This document shows positions 1 through 5,933 of a stretch of DNA of 6,206 nucleotides, piece by piece (position 1 is the stretch's first letter; every line of letters starts with the position of its first letter). The notes under the pieces were generated by a model. That model was not told where the DNA came from. It did not search any database and worked only from the letters and a program-made list of their open reading frames with translations. The translations under genes and the position numbers were made by a program. Source of the DNA: Peptostreptococcaceae bacterium (GTDB taxonomy: Bacteria; Bacillota_A; Clostridia; Peptostreptococcales; Acidaminobacteraceae); the NCBI GenBank assembly GCA_013619035.1, contig JABXKX010000098.1, positions 1-6,206 of the forward strand, written 5' to 3'.

Positions 1-1
1 A

Positions 2-1027
2 CCTTATATTGAAATGAGAAATTATGAAGATGTACAGGGCATCTTACCAACTAAGAAAACTATAATGGCTCAAAAAGACTATTTTATTGATAACAAAGAC
101 AAACGCATTGGTTTTGTTGCTTACAATACAACTAAAGCAATTTCAATGCTTTTAATGTCAGGCGTTAGACAATATAAAAGCGTTAATGTAGTGCTATCAG
201 TTGAAACAGATTATAAACACGGCGTTAACAAAGCTTTAGACATCTTAAAAGAATATACACCATATAAAAAGGTTGGGACCAGAAATAAAAAGTATAAAAT
301 TTCTACAAAAGAAATTGAAGAAGTAGCAATATCATGTGGTCGTTTTCTTTGGGAAGAGAATGATCTGTTTGATATGGATAGTTTTGATCTGTCTGAGGGA
401 CATCCTTTATTTCCTATTGTTGAAAATTTAGCTATTGTGAGAGAAGAATTAATTCATTTGGAAAATGAATCTTATAAGAAATCCAAAGCATTAGAATCAG
501 AACAACTTCAAACTGAGAAGATTGTTGAGTCTTTGCAAAGTGGGATTATAATTGTTGATGCCTTTAAAGATCAAGTTGTTGATGTCAATCCAGCAGCATG
601 TTTATTGCTTGAAGGAGAAAAGGAACATATTATCGGCAAACCTTTTAGTCAATTTTTAATGAATCAGAAAAAAGATATTGATTACAATTTTTCAAGTGAT
701 AAAAAAAGAGACAATTATTTGATTACTCTAAAAGAAGATATAGTGCCTGTACACAGAAATTCTGTAAAGATTACCTTAAATCATAAAAACTATGTTCTTG
801 AAAATTTTGTTGATATAAGTGAAGCAAAGGAACATGAGGAAAAATTAAAAAAATCATTAGCGCATACCAAACAATTGAATAACTTAACCTTTAATAGAGA
901 AAAACGTATTATAGAGATGAAAAAAGAAGTCAACCAGTTGTTAGTTGAATTAGGAAGAGAACCTAAGTATAAAAGTGTTGTTGATATAAATGAGGATAGA
1001 GGCAACTATGCAGAGACAAAAGGCTAA
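2..1027 (+). CDS. PAS-domain sensor protein with N-terminal STAS-like region, 5' end cut by the window
   Basis: The reading frame is open from the left edge (codons PYIE precede the first ATG at 14), so the true start probably lies outside the window. Numbered from that ATG, residues 1-85 look like a STAS/SpoIIAA-like fold found ahead of PAS domains in some sensor kinases (pattern [12 protein letters not shown], then a long helix ending KALDIL); this is recalled family resemblance, not a search result. Residues about 165-270 form a PAS domain ([21 protein letters not shown], then a conserved [13 protein letters not shown] exit). Residues 270-320 are a charged coiled coil with the phrase [20 protein letters not shown], a linker that normally leads into a HisKA domain. 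Here the protein simply ends, with no kinase, cyclase or DNA-binding domain. No membrane segment or signal peptide is seen, so it is probably cytoplasmic. It overlaps the downstream kinase gene by 20 bp, which suggests that it feeds signals to that kinase. Confidence 0.85.
   Translation, partial: PYIEMRNYEDVQGILPTKKTIMAQKDYFIDNKDKRIGFVAYNTTKAISMLLMSGVRQYKSVNVVLSVETDYKHGVNKALDILKEYTPYKKVGTRNKKYKISTKEIEEVAISCGRFLWEENDLFDMDSFDLSEGHPLFPIVENLAIVREELIHLENESYKKSKALESEQLQTEKIVESLQSGIIIVDAFKDQVVDVNPAACLLLEGEKEHIIGKPFSQFLMNQKKDIDYNFSSDKKRDNYLITLKEDIVPVHRNSVKITLNHKNYVLENFVDISEAKEHEEKLKKSLAHTKQLNNLTFNREKRIIEMKKEVNQLLVELGREPKYKSVVDINEDRGNYAETKG
998..1002 (+). promoter_or_regulatory. Ribosome binding site that decides the hybrid kinase start
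   Basis: AGAGG lies 5 bases before the ATG at 1008. The earlier in-frame ATG at 990 has only TTGTTGATATA-like sequence before it and no Shine-Dalgarno match. The start at 1008 is therefore preferred, giving a 20-bp overlap with the preceding gene and probable translational coupling. Confidence 0.6.
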
Positions 1028-4000
1028 AAAAGTATATGTTCAATATATGAATATTTTAAAATCCAAAGATGAGGGAACATTGAATTTCGTAACTTCAATG
1101 GGAAGAATCATGCCCGTTGTACTCGTCCTATTTTTATTTTCACTTTTTAAATACTCCGAAAATAATCTGTGGTTGATTGCAGTATTTATTATTATTACTG
1201 CTGTCAATGCTATATTAGGCATAAGATCTTCAAAACTAGCGGATGATAAGATCTTTGGTAATGAACTCACGCGGATTATTGTAAATACAGTACTAGCATT
1301 TGTATTGTCACTTATAACGGGTGATGCAGTACCGAGCGGTATTGTCTTTGCAGTTATGGTTTATTGTATGCAAATGTTTTCTATTGATTCAAGAGTATTA
1401 AATAGAATTGGTTACTTGCCAATTGCGTCGGCTTTGTTTGGAGATTTGATATCGGGTAGTATATCTTATTATAGACAGGAACCTGTATTTACATTTGTTT
1501 TATTGATATTAATTGTTTTTTCAACTTTTGCTGGCAGAACGGTACGACATAGCGTAAGTCAAAAAGATCATGTAACGCTTAAACTTCAGCAATCTGAAAA
1601 TAAGTTTAAAAGTCTATTTGATAGCAACAGTGACACGATTCTAATCTTAAAGCGGTATAAAGTTTATGACTGCAACGAAAGTGCTTTAGAAATGTTTGGC
1701 ATGTCCAATAAAGATGATTTAATTGGACAAAATATCAATATATTATCCCCAGTGGATCAGCCATCTGGAGAATCTTCAGAATTTAAGATGAGTCACTACT
1801 TGAGAACTGTAGTTGAAAAAGGTAAAACAAAATATGAATGGGAATACTTAAGAAAGGGTCATACCTTTATTTGTGAAGTTATTTTGAATACATTGTATTT
1901 AGATGACCTTAGATACACTCAAGCTGTTATTAGAGATATTTCATCTAGAAAAGAAGTTGAAAAAGCCATCATGGTTCAGAAAGAATTAGACATGGCACAT
2001 GCAAAAGAATTAAAAGAAAGTCAAGGCATTCTATTGAGCATTATGGAAGATGTAGAAGCTTCAAGAGTTGAAACAAATGCTCTTAATAAATCGCTTGAAA
2101 AAGAAATGGAAAGAGCTCAGAAACTTGTAAAAGAGGCAGAACAGGCCAGTATAGCTAAATCAGAATTTTTGGCTAATATGTCTCATGAGATTAGGACGCC
2201 GATGAATGGCATAATCGGAATGAATAGTCTGCTCTTAGAAACCACGTTAGATCAAGAACAAGAGCAATATGCAGAGGTTGTCGATACCAGTGCCAAAACA
2301 CTCTTGGGATTGGTAAATGATATATTGGACTTTTCAAAAATTGAAGCAGGAAAACTTGATCTTGAAGATATTGAATTTGATTTAGACAATCTCCTGAATG
2401 ATATCATGTTGAGTTTTGCATATCAAGCACAGAAAAAATCACTGAATATTATCAATATGCCAGCGATTGGAATTGATAGGATTTACAGAGGCGATCCGAG
2501 TCGTATAACACAGATACTTAATAATCTGATTAACAATGCCATAAAATTTACACCTGGTGGTGATATTATAATAAAAACTTCTTTAAAGTTTAAAGCCCAT
2601 TATGATAGCATTATTAAGTTTGAGGTAATTGATACTGGAATTGGTATACCGAATAAAAAACAGAAGGGTATTTTTGATAGTTTCTCTCAAGTTGAATCAT
2701 CAACAACGAGAAATTATGGAGGTACAGGTTTAGGTTTAGCTATTTCTAAACAACTCACTGAATTAATGGGTGGCAATATAGGTGTGACATCGATTGAAGA
2801 GAAGGGGTCAACTTTCTGGTTTGAGATTAAACTGATTAACATTGAAGATCAGGAACAGAAAAAGTGGTTACATCTAGAAGAAAAAGTGATTGGTATATTG
2901 GAAACCAATAAGGCTATGAAAAATTTCTTTGAAATGACTTTTGAAGAATGGGGTGTTAATTATTTTCTTGTAGAAAGTGTTTCAGACATGTTATTGAAAA
3001 TGTACGAAGTTAGAAACAAGTCAGAAAAAGAACTCGTTATTATTGTAGACAGTCAGTCAGATGATTTTCATGGTGAAACATTAGTAGATTCCATTAGAAA
3101 GGAATTACAAGGATATGAAATCAAGCTTATTTTGATATCTAACATTGATGAAATAAGCACTATGAAACATGGTTATAAAGATAAATATGATGCCTATATT
3201 TCAAAACCTGTAGCGGCGAAAGACTTGTATCAGGAAATAACTGATTCTAACTTCAAAGGAACCAAATCAAAAGATATTAAACAAAGTATTATTAATCATA
3301 ATAGAATACATGTACTTGTAGTTGATGACAATACTATCAATCAGAATGTAGCAGTTGCTATGTTAAAGAAACAAGACATTCATGCTGATGCAGTGGCTAA
3401 CGGTATAGAAGCTATTGAAATATTAAGACAAAAGGAGTATGATCTCATCTTTATGGATTGTCAAATGCCTGAGATGGATGGTTATGAGGCGACTATAAGA
3501 ATTAGAAGAGATGAAGTTATTCAAACTCCGATAATTGCTATGACAGCCAGTGCTCAAAAAAAGGATTTGGATAGGTGTATTGACTGCGGTATGAATGATT
3601 ATCTAGTAAAACCACTATCTCACGATGATTTAATTAACATGATTGATAAGTGGGGAGATGATTCAAAAGTTTTAAGTAAATATGACATAGCTGAAAAATA
3701 TATATCTCATAATGTTTTTGATTATTCAAGACTCTTAGATATTTTTTTCGGAGATGTTGAAGGCGTAAATGAAATTATAGACATGATACAATATAATATG
3801 CCTAAACATATGAAGGATGTAAATGAACATGTTAGGAACAATAGCGTGAATGAACTACAAAAGGTAACACATCAAATGAAAGGTATGCTTGCAAATATTG
3901 GAGCTGAAGTCATGATGCATATTGTATCTGATATAGAAAAAATCACAAAGTCAGATGGTATTACAACAGAGACTTATATACTCAATGATTTGATGCATGA

Positions 4001-4055
4001 AAGTTATGAAAATTTGTTAGATGAATTAAATAATAATTATTATAGAAATGACTAG
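1008..4055 (+). CDS. Membrane-bound hybrid sensor histidine kinase (PAS-HisKA-HATPase-REC-REC-HPt)
   Basis: This is a 1015-residue multi-step phosphorelay kinase of the BarA/EvgS general architecture. Numbering from the ATG at 1008, about six hydrophobic segments lie at 35-47, 54-72, 89-105, 110-124, 134-150 and 160-176. They are followed by a PAS domain (197-314) and a long coiled coil (315-385). In His[17 protein letters not shown] carries the phospho-accepting His393. The ATPase domain shows an N-box ([11 protein letters not shown], Asn510), G1 (DTGIGI, 542-547) and G2 (GGTGLGLAI, 571-579). A first receiver-like domain (626-746) is degenerate. The second (769-885) is canonical: Asp773/Asp774, phospho-acceptor Asp817 in [11 protein letters not shown], and Lys868 in VKPL. 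The C-terminal HPt domain (904 to end) has His955 in [13 protein letters not shown]. Expected flow is His393 to Asp817 to His955 and then to a regulator not in this window. Its signal is unknown. The start was chosen on its Shine-Dalgarno (alternative ATG at 990). No clear terminator follows before the B12 riboswitch. Confidence 0.96.
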   Translation: MQRQKAKKVYVQYMNILKSKDEGTLNFVTSMGRIMPVVLVLFLFSLFKYSENNLWLIAVFIIITAVNAILGIRSSKLADDKIFGNELTRIIVNTVLAFVLSLITGDAVPSGIVFAVMVYCMQMFSIDSRVLNRIGYLPIASALFGDLISGSISYYRQEPVFTFVLLILIVFSTFAGRTVRHSVSQKDHVTLKLQQSENKFKSLFDSNSDTILILKRYKVYDCNESALEMFGMSNKDDLIGQNINILSPVDQPSGESSEFKMSHYLRTVVEKGKTKYEWEYLRKGHTFICEVILNTLYLDDLRYTQAVIRDISSRKEVEKAIMVQKELDMAHAKELKESQGILLSIMEDVEASRVETNALNKSLEKEMERAQKLVKEAEQASIAKSEFLANMSHEIRTPMNGIIGMNSLLLETTLDQEQEQYAEVVDTSAKTLLGLVNDILDFSKIEAGKLDLEDIEFDLDNLLNDIMLSFAYQAQKKSLNIINMPAIGIDRIYRGDPSRITQILNNLINNAIKFTPGGDIIIKTSLKFKAHYDSIIKFEVIDTGIGIPNKKQKGIFDSFSQVESSTTRNYGGTGLGLAISKQLTELMGGNIGVTSIEEKGSTFWFEIKLINIEDQEQKKWLHLEEKVIGILETNKAMKNFFEMTFEEWGVNYFLVESVSDMLLKMYEVRNKSEKELVIIVDSQSDDFHGETLVDSIRKELQGYEIKLILISNIDEISTMKHGYKDKYDAYISKPVAAKDLYQEITDSNFKGTKSKDIKQSIINHNRIHVLVVDDNTINQNVAVAMLKKQDIHADAVANGIEAIEILRQKEYDLIFMDCQMPEMDGYEATIRIRRDEVIQTPIIAMTASAQKKDLDRCIDCGMNDYLVKPLSHDDLINMIDKWGDDSKVLSKYDIAEKYISHNVFDYSRLLDIFFGDVEGVNEIIDMIQYNMPKHMKDVNEHVRNNSVNELQKVTHQMKGMLANIGAEVMMHIVSDIEKITKSDGITTETYILNDLMHESYENLLDELNNNYYRND

Positions 4056-4099
4056 ATTTTTGATTAGTTATTTAGTATGATAAATATAGAATTAAATAT

Positions 4100-4258
4100 A
4101 TACTTTAGGTGCTCAAATGTGATGAGTTAAAAGGGAAAGAGGTGTAAGTCCTCTGCAGCCCCCGCTACTGTAAATGGAATGAAATCTCGATAACCACTGT
4201 CTTTGATGGGAAGGTGAGAAAGTAAGTTGCCATAAGTCAGGAAACCTGCCTAGTGTAT
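4100..4258 (+). promoter_or_regulatory. Cobalamin (B12) riboswitch aptamer
   Basis: The conserved core is clear. AAAAGGGAA lies at 4129-4137. Hairpin AGAGG (4138-4142) pairs with CCTCT (4150-4154) around TGTAAGT. GCAGCCCCCGC is at 4155-4165, followed by TACTGTAA, and CCACTGT is at 4194-4200. GGGAAGG is at 4208-4214. The B12 box AAGTCAGGAAACCTGCC is at 4234-4250. A closing P1 helix can be drawn between 4100-4109 (ATACTTTAGG) and 4249-4258 (CCTAGTGTAT) with one U-U mismatch and one G-U wobble, so the aptamer looks intact at both ends. By family knowledge it binds a cobalamin and controls downstream transcription or translation. It starts about 45 bases after the kinase stop codon and points away from the kinase. 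No coding sequence lies downstream on this strand before the convergent genes. No confident sigma-A promoter is visible; weak elements are TTGATT at 4060-4065 and TATAGA at 4085-4090, 19 bases apart. Confidence 0.93.
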
Positions 4259-4337
4259 GCTCTAATCAAACTTCGGAGGGAAGTTGTGAATTGTTCATTG
4301 ACTAATTTGGTGCCTATACACCTTTTAAAATGTGATC
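4259..4337 (+). promoter_or_regulatory. Riboswitch expression-platform linker with two hairpins
   Basis: Between aptamer and terminator, AACTTC (4269-4274) pairs with GAAGTT (4280-4285) around a GGAGG loop. This is a candidate for the loop-bearing regulatory hairpin that follows the B12 box in this family. GGTG (4309-4312) can pair locally with CACC (4319-4322). Alternatively, TGGTG (4308-4312) can pair with CACCA at 4342-4346 in the terminator's left arm, a possible short antiterminator. GGAGG here is not a credible ribosome binding site, because any frame after it runs into the terminator. The pairings were drawn by eye, not folded. Confidence 0.45.
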
Positions 4338-4365
4338 AACACACCACTTCAGGTGTGTTTTTTTT
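4338..4365 (+). terminator. Intrinsic terminator of the B12 riboswitch
   Basis: AACACACC (4338-4345), loop ACTTCA (4346-4351) and GGTGTGTT (4352-4359) form an 8-bp stem running into an eight-base T tract (4358-4365). Its place about 80 bases after the aptamer fits a transcriptional OFF switch: cobalamin binding would favour termination here. It may also end transcripts coming from the kinase operon, since no other terminator lies between. Confidence 0.85.
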
Positions 4366-4478
4366 CCTTCGGAAACTAATAATCTTGTCGCACGACCCTT
4401 TTCGTGTATTTGTATTATCCTTCAATTCTATTTTTATAGAAATAATACAACAAGACCCTTTTAATAAGATACGTCAAA
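4366..4478 (+). other. Interval between two terminators, no gene: possible riboswitch-controlled short RNA
   Basis: There is no ATG on the + strand here. The frame open across it needs a start inside the riboswitch and must cross both terminators, so it is not credible as a gene. The interval holds a small hairpin CACGA/TCGTG (4391-4395 with 4402-4406). It also holds a larger AT-rich hairpin: TGTATTAT (4411-4418) with ATAATACA (4442-4449), and TTCTAT (4426-4431) with ATAGAA (4436-4441), with a one-sided 7-base bulge. GACCCTTTT occurs twice, at 4394-4402 and 4454-4462, on either side of that hairpin. A transcript that passes the riboswitch terminator would contain these structures and stop at the hairpin at 4479-4510. 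Confidence 0.4.
4411..4449 (+). repeat. Bulged inverted repeat between the terminators
   Basis: An 8-bp outer arm (TGTATTAT/ATAATACA) and a 6-bp inner arm (TTCTAT/ATAGAA) are separated on the left side by a 7-base bulge, CCTTCAA, and capped by a TTTT loop. It has no T tract after it, so it is not a terminator in the + direction. It is flanked by the two copies of GACCCTTTT. Its function is unknown. Confidence 0.6.
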
Positions 4479-4517
4479 ACGACATCCTGAATATAAATTC
4501 AGGATGTCGTCTTTTTT
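4479..4517. terminator. Strong terminator hairpin between convergent transcription units
   Basis: ACGACATCCTGAAT (4479-4492) and ATTCAGGATGTCGT (4497-4510) form a perfect 14-bp stem with an ATAA loop. On the + strand it is followed by C and six T (4512-4517), a good terminator for RNA coming from the riboswitch side. On the - strand it lies 10 bases after the stop codon of the selenoprotein gene and is followed by only four T, so it serves as a somewhat weaker terminator for the ccdA operon. Confidence 0.85.
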
Positions 4518-4519
4518 GA

Positions 4520-5140
4520 TTATTTCAAATCATCGTTTCTAATTTTAAGAATAATTTCATCGAGCATTTCTGCTGTTACCATACCCGGTACACTACCGAG
4601 TAGAATGCCTTCTTCATCAATGAAAAATGAGGTAGGGAAAGATGCCACATAGAATTCGCTTGCAAATGATCCGTCTTCGTCTAGAATCACTTCGAAATCA
4701 TATTGATGTTCATCCATATAATCCGTCACTGTTTTTTTATCTTCTCTTACATTAACTGCTAAAACAACGACATCCTCTTCTTGATTGATGTTGACTAAAT
4801 CAGGCATTTCTTGATTACAATACGGTCACCAAGTAGCCCAGAAGTTTAACAAGATGATTTTACCATCATAGTCATGCAACGAAACCGTTTCACCTTCTAG
4901 AGTTGTCAACTCATAATCAGGGATCCGTTTACCCACTGCAAGTTCTTCTTCGTCACTTGTAGATGTTTCTACAGCTTCAGAATCATTTTCAACAACTTCA
5001 TTTGTCGCTTCAGTTTCATTTGTCGCAACATTTTCTGATGTATTATTGATTTCATCTGCTTTATTCACATCTGCATTACCGCAAGCAATCAATGATAAAG
5101 TCAATGCTAAAATCCCAATAAGGATTAAAACTTTTTTCAT
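4520..5140 (-). CDS. TlpA/ResA-like lipoprotein thiol-disulfide oxidoreductase, probable selenoprotein (Sec105)
   Basis: Read through an in-frame TGA (4828-4826), this is a 206-residue extracytoplasmic thioredoxin-fold lipoprotein. Residues 1-20 are a lipoprotein signal with lipobox LIAC (Cys20). Residues 21-68 are an acidic Asn/Thr/Glu-rich tether. The thioredoxin domain runs from 69 to 206: VGKRIPDYELTTLEG, LLNFWATW, the active site U105-P-Y-C108, EMPDL, and the cis-proline loop ASFPTSFFID (Pro169). The TGA replaces exactly the first active-site cysteine. The frame on both sides is intact and no residue is missing. An ATG at 4807 would give only an inactive C-terminal half without ribosome binding site or signal peptide, so it is not a separate gene. 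AAAGGAGG lies 5 bases before the start. By family knowledge such proteins reduce disulfides outside the membrane, for example in cytochrome c maturation or repair, and draw electrons from CcdA, encoded just upstream. The alternative, a Cys-to-stop nonsense mutation, is possible but would have to hit this one codon. Confidence 0.85.
4782..4828 (-). promoter_or_regulatory. Candidate bacterial SECIS region after the in-frame UGA
   Basis: The mRNA directly after UGA can fold in two competing ways. In the first, AAUCA (4816-4812) pairs with UGAUU (4802-4798) around the nine-base loop AGAAAUGCC, supported by an outer UGAC/GUCA pairing (4828-4825 with 4795-4792) that includes the UGA itself. In the second, UGAUU (4802-4798) pairs with AAUCA (4786-4782) around an eleven-base loop. 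The first resembles the usual layout, with a G among the first two loop bases, but the helix is short and AU-rich. Drawn by eye; no energy computed. Confidence 0.4.
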
Positions 5141-5145
5141 AATTG

Positions 5146-5153
5146 CCTCCTTT
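5146..5153 (-). promoter_or_regulatory. Ribosome binding site of the selenoprotein gene
   Basis: AAAGGAGG on the - strand lies 5 bases before the ATG at 5140 and overlaps the ccdA stop codon (5154-5152). This indicates that the two genes share one transcript and are probably coupled in translation. It fixes the start of the selenoprotein at 5140. Confidence 0.85.
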
Positions 5154-5844
5154 AAAATAAAGTGGTTAATTGAACTAATTTATTGGTTAAAATAAGTAGA
5201 CCGAATAGTATTAATATAGCACCACTTATTTTTGGAACATATTTTATAAATTTCTCTGTCTTTTCTAAGAGTTTATTAAATGTATTGATAAATAAAGCTG
5301 TTAGCAAGAATGGAATTGCCATACCCAGAGAATAGGTTAAGAGTAAAAAAACGCCTTGTCCTACGGTTGAAGTTGCTCCAGCATAAAGCACTATTGAAGC
5401 GAGTACTGGACCAAAACATGGCGTCCAACCTGCTGCAAATGCAAGCCCCATCACAAAGGCACTAAAGAAACTGGTCACCGTTTTAGGTGATTTTATGACC
5501 GTTGGCAATTTGATAAAACTGAGTTTGAATAACCCAATCATATTGAGCCCGAATATGATCATCACGATACCGCTGATACGTAAGAGTAACATACGGTTTT
5601 GTGCAAAAGCCTGTCCCAAGAAACTTGCTGACAAACCCATAATCATAAAGATGACAGTGAAGCCTAATATAAATCCTAATGTTCTTGTGACTGCGAATAA
5701 ACGTCTTTCATTCACTTCTGCTTCTGCAGTTGTACCAGTGAGATACATAATATACACCGGAATTAATGGTAAGATACAGGGCGAGAAAAATGATAAAACG
5801 CCTGCTATAAATGCTATTGGTATGGATACTTCTTGTACACCCAT
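5152..5844 (-). CDS. ccdA: CcdA-family cytochrome c biogenesis / thiol electron-transfer membrane protein
   Basis: This 230-residue integral membrane protein has about six hydrophobic segments, the usual size for CcdA (the DsbD central-domain family). The two redox cysteines sit in the characteristic places: Cys23 in SFFSPCILPLIPVY in the first membrane segment, and Cys143 in GWTPCFGPVLASI in the fourth. By family knowledge, CcdA takes electrons from cytoplasmic thioredoxin and passes them across the membrane to extracytoplasmic thioredoxin-like proteins. The gene is followed after 11 bases by a ResA-like lipoprotein gene, its expected partner. The start at 5844 is supported by a full-length Shine-Dalgarno. 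No cytochrome c or ResB/ResC genes are visible here, so the final acceptor is unknown. The alternative product name would be a DsbD-like transporter; the short form without added domains fits CcdA better. Confidence 0.95.
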   Translation of the reverse strand: MGVQEVSIPIAFIAGVLSFFSPCILPLIPVYIMYLTGTTAEAEVNERRLFAVTRTLGFILGFTVIFMIMGLSASFLGQAFAQNRMLLLRISGIVMIIFGLNMIGLFKLSFIKLPTVIKSPKTVTSFFSAFVMGLAFAAGWTPCFGPVLASIVLYAGATSTVGQGVFLLLTYSLGMAIPFLLTALFINTFNKLLEKTEKFIKYVPKISGAILILFGLLILTNKLVQLTTLF

Positions 5845-5848
5845 CAGG

Positions 5849-5859
5849 TCACCTCCTTA
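5849..5859 (-). promoter_or_regulatory. Very strong ribosome binding site of ccdA
   Basis: TAAGGAGGTGA on the - strand is an essentially complete match to the 16S anti-Shine-Dalgarno, with the GGAGG core 7 bases before the ATG at 5844. It supports the chosen start and implies efficient translation of the first gene of the operon. Confidence 0.9.
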
Positions 5860-5897
5860 GTTAACTATACCCATAAAGTAGAGATAGAACAACAGAT

Positions 5898-5903
5898 ATT
5901 ATA
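5898..5903 (-). promoter_or_regulatory. Candidate -10 element of the ccdA-selenoprotein operon
   Basis: TATAAT on the - strand lies about 54 bases before the ccdA start, just after the terminator of the preceding gene. At 17-base spacing the -35 position reads TAAGCC, a poor match, so this is only a candidate. Position after a terminator and before a strong ribosome binding site is the main support. Confidence 0.3.
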
Positions 5904-5913
5904 ATTTCTTAAT

Positions 5914-5933
5914 AAAAAAAGGCTTATGCCTTT
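5914..5933 (-). terminator. Intrinsic terminator of the ArsC/Spx-like gene
   Basis: On the - strand AAAGGC (5933-5928), loop ATAA (5927-5924) and GCCTTT (5923-5918) run into a T tract (5920-5914). The stop codon TAA of the gene lies inside the loop. It separates this gene from the ccdA operon downstream. Confidence 0.8.

Noticed and set aside
790..1270. Two short - strand open frames opposite the sensor and kinase genes
   Set aside because: Both are shadows of well-supported + strand genes, with no ribosome binding site or recognisable motif.
4099..4104. TATACT as a -10 promoter element for the riboswitch
   Set aside because: It falls within the predicted 5' strand of the P1 helix, so the transcript would lack part of the aptamer, and there is no -35 at proper spacing.
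4366..4517. ANTAR-type dual hairpins as in Rli55/EutX
   Set aside because: The hairpins seen here do not have the paired six-base loops with A at position 1 and G at position 4 that ANTAR proteins need.
4253..4519. 88-codon open frame on the + strand after the riboswitch
   Set aside because: It starts inside the P1 helix of the aptamer, crosses two terminators and an inverted repeat, has no ribosome binding site and its translation resembles no family I know.
4520..4807. Separate 95-codon thioredoxin-like gene beginning at ATG 4807
   Set aside because: It is in frame with the upstream lipoprotein fragment, lacks a ribosome binding site, a signal peptide and the first half of the thioredoxin fold, and its start Met is the M of the family motif EMPDL. 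It is the downstream half of the selenoprotein gene.
4826..4828. TGA read as tryptophan (genetic code 4) or glycine
   Set aside because: All 11 Trp codons found in the five genes are TGG and this is the only in-frame TGA, which a UGA=Trp genome this rich in AT would not show. Trp or Gly at this place would also destroy the CxxC site.
5495..5860. 121-codon open frame on the + strand
   Set aside because: It lies antisense to ccdA, whose reading has clear family motifs and a full Shine-Dalgarno. The + translation is low-complexity and lacks motifs.
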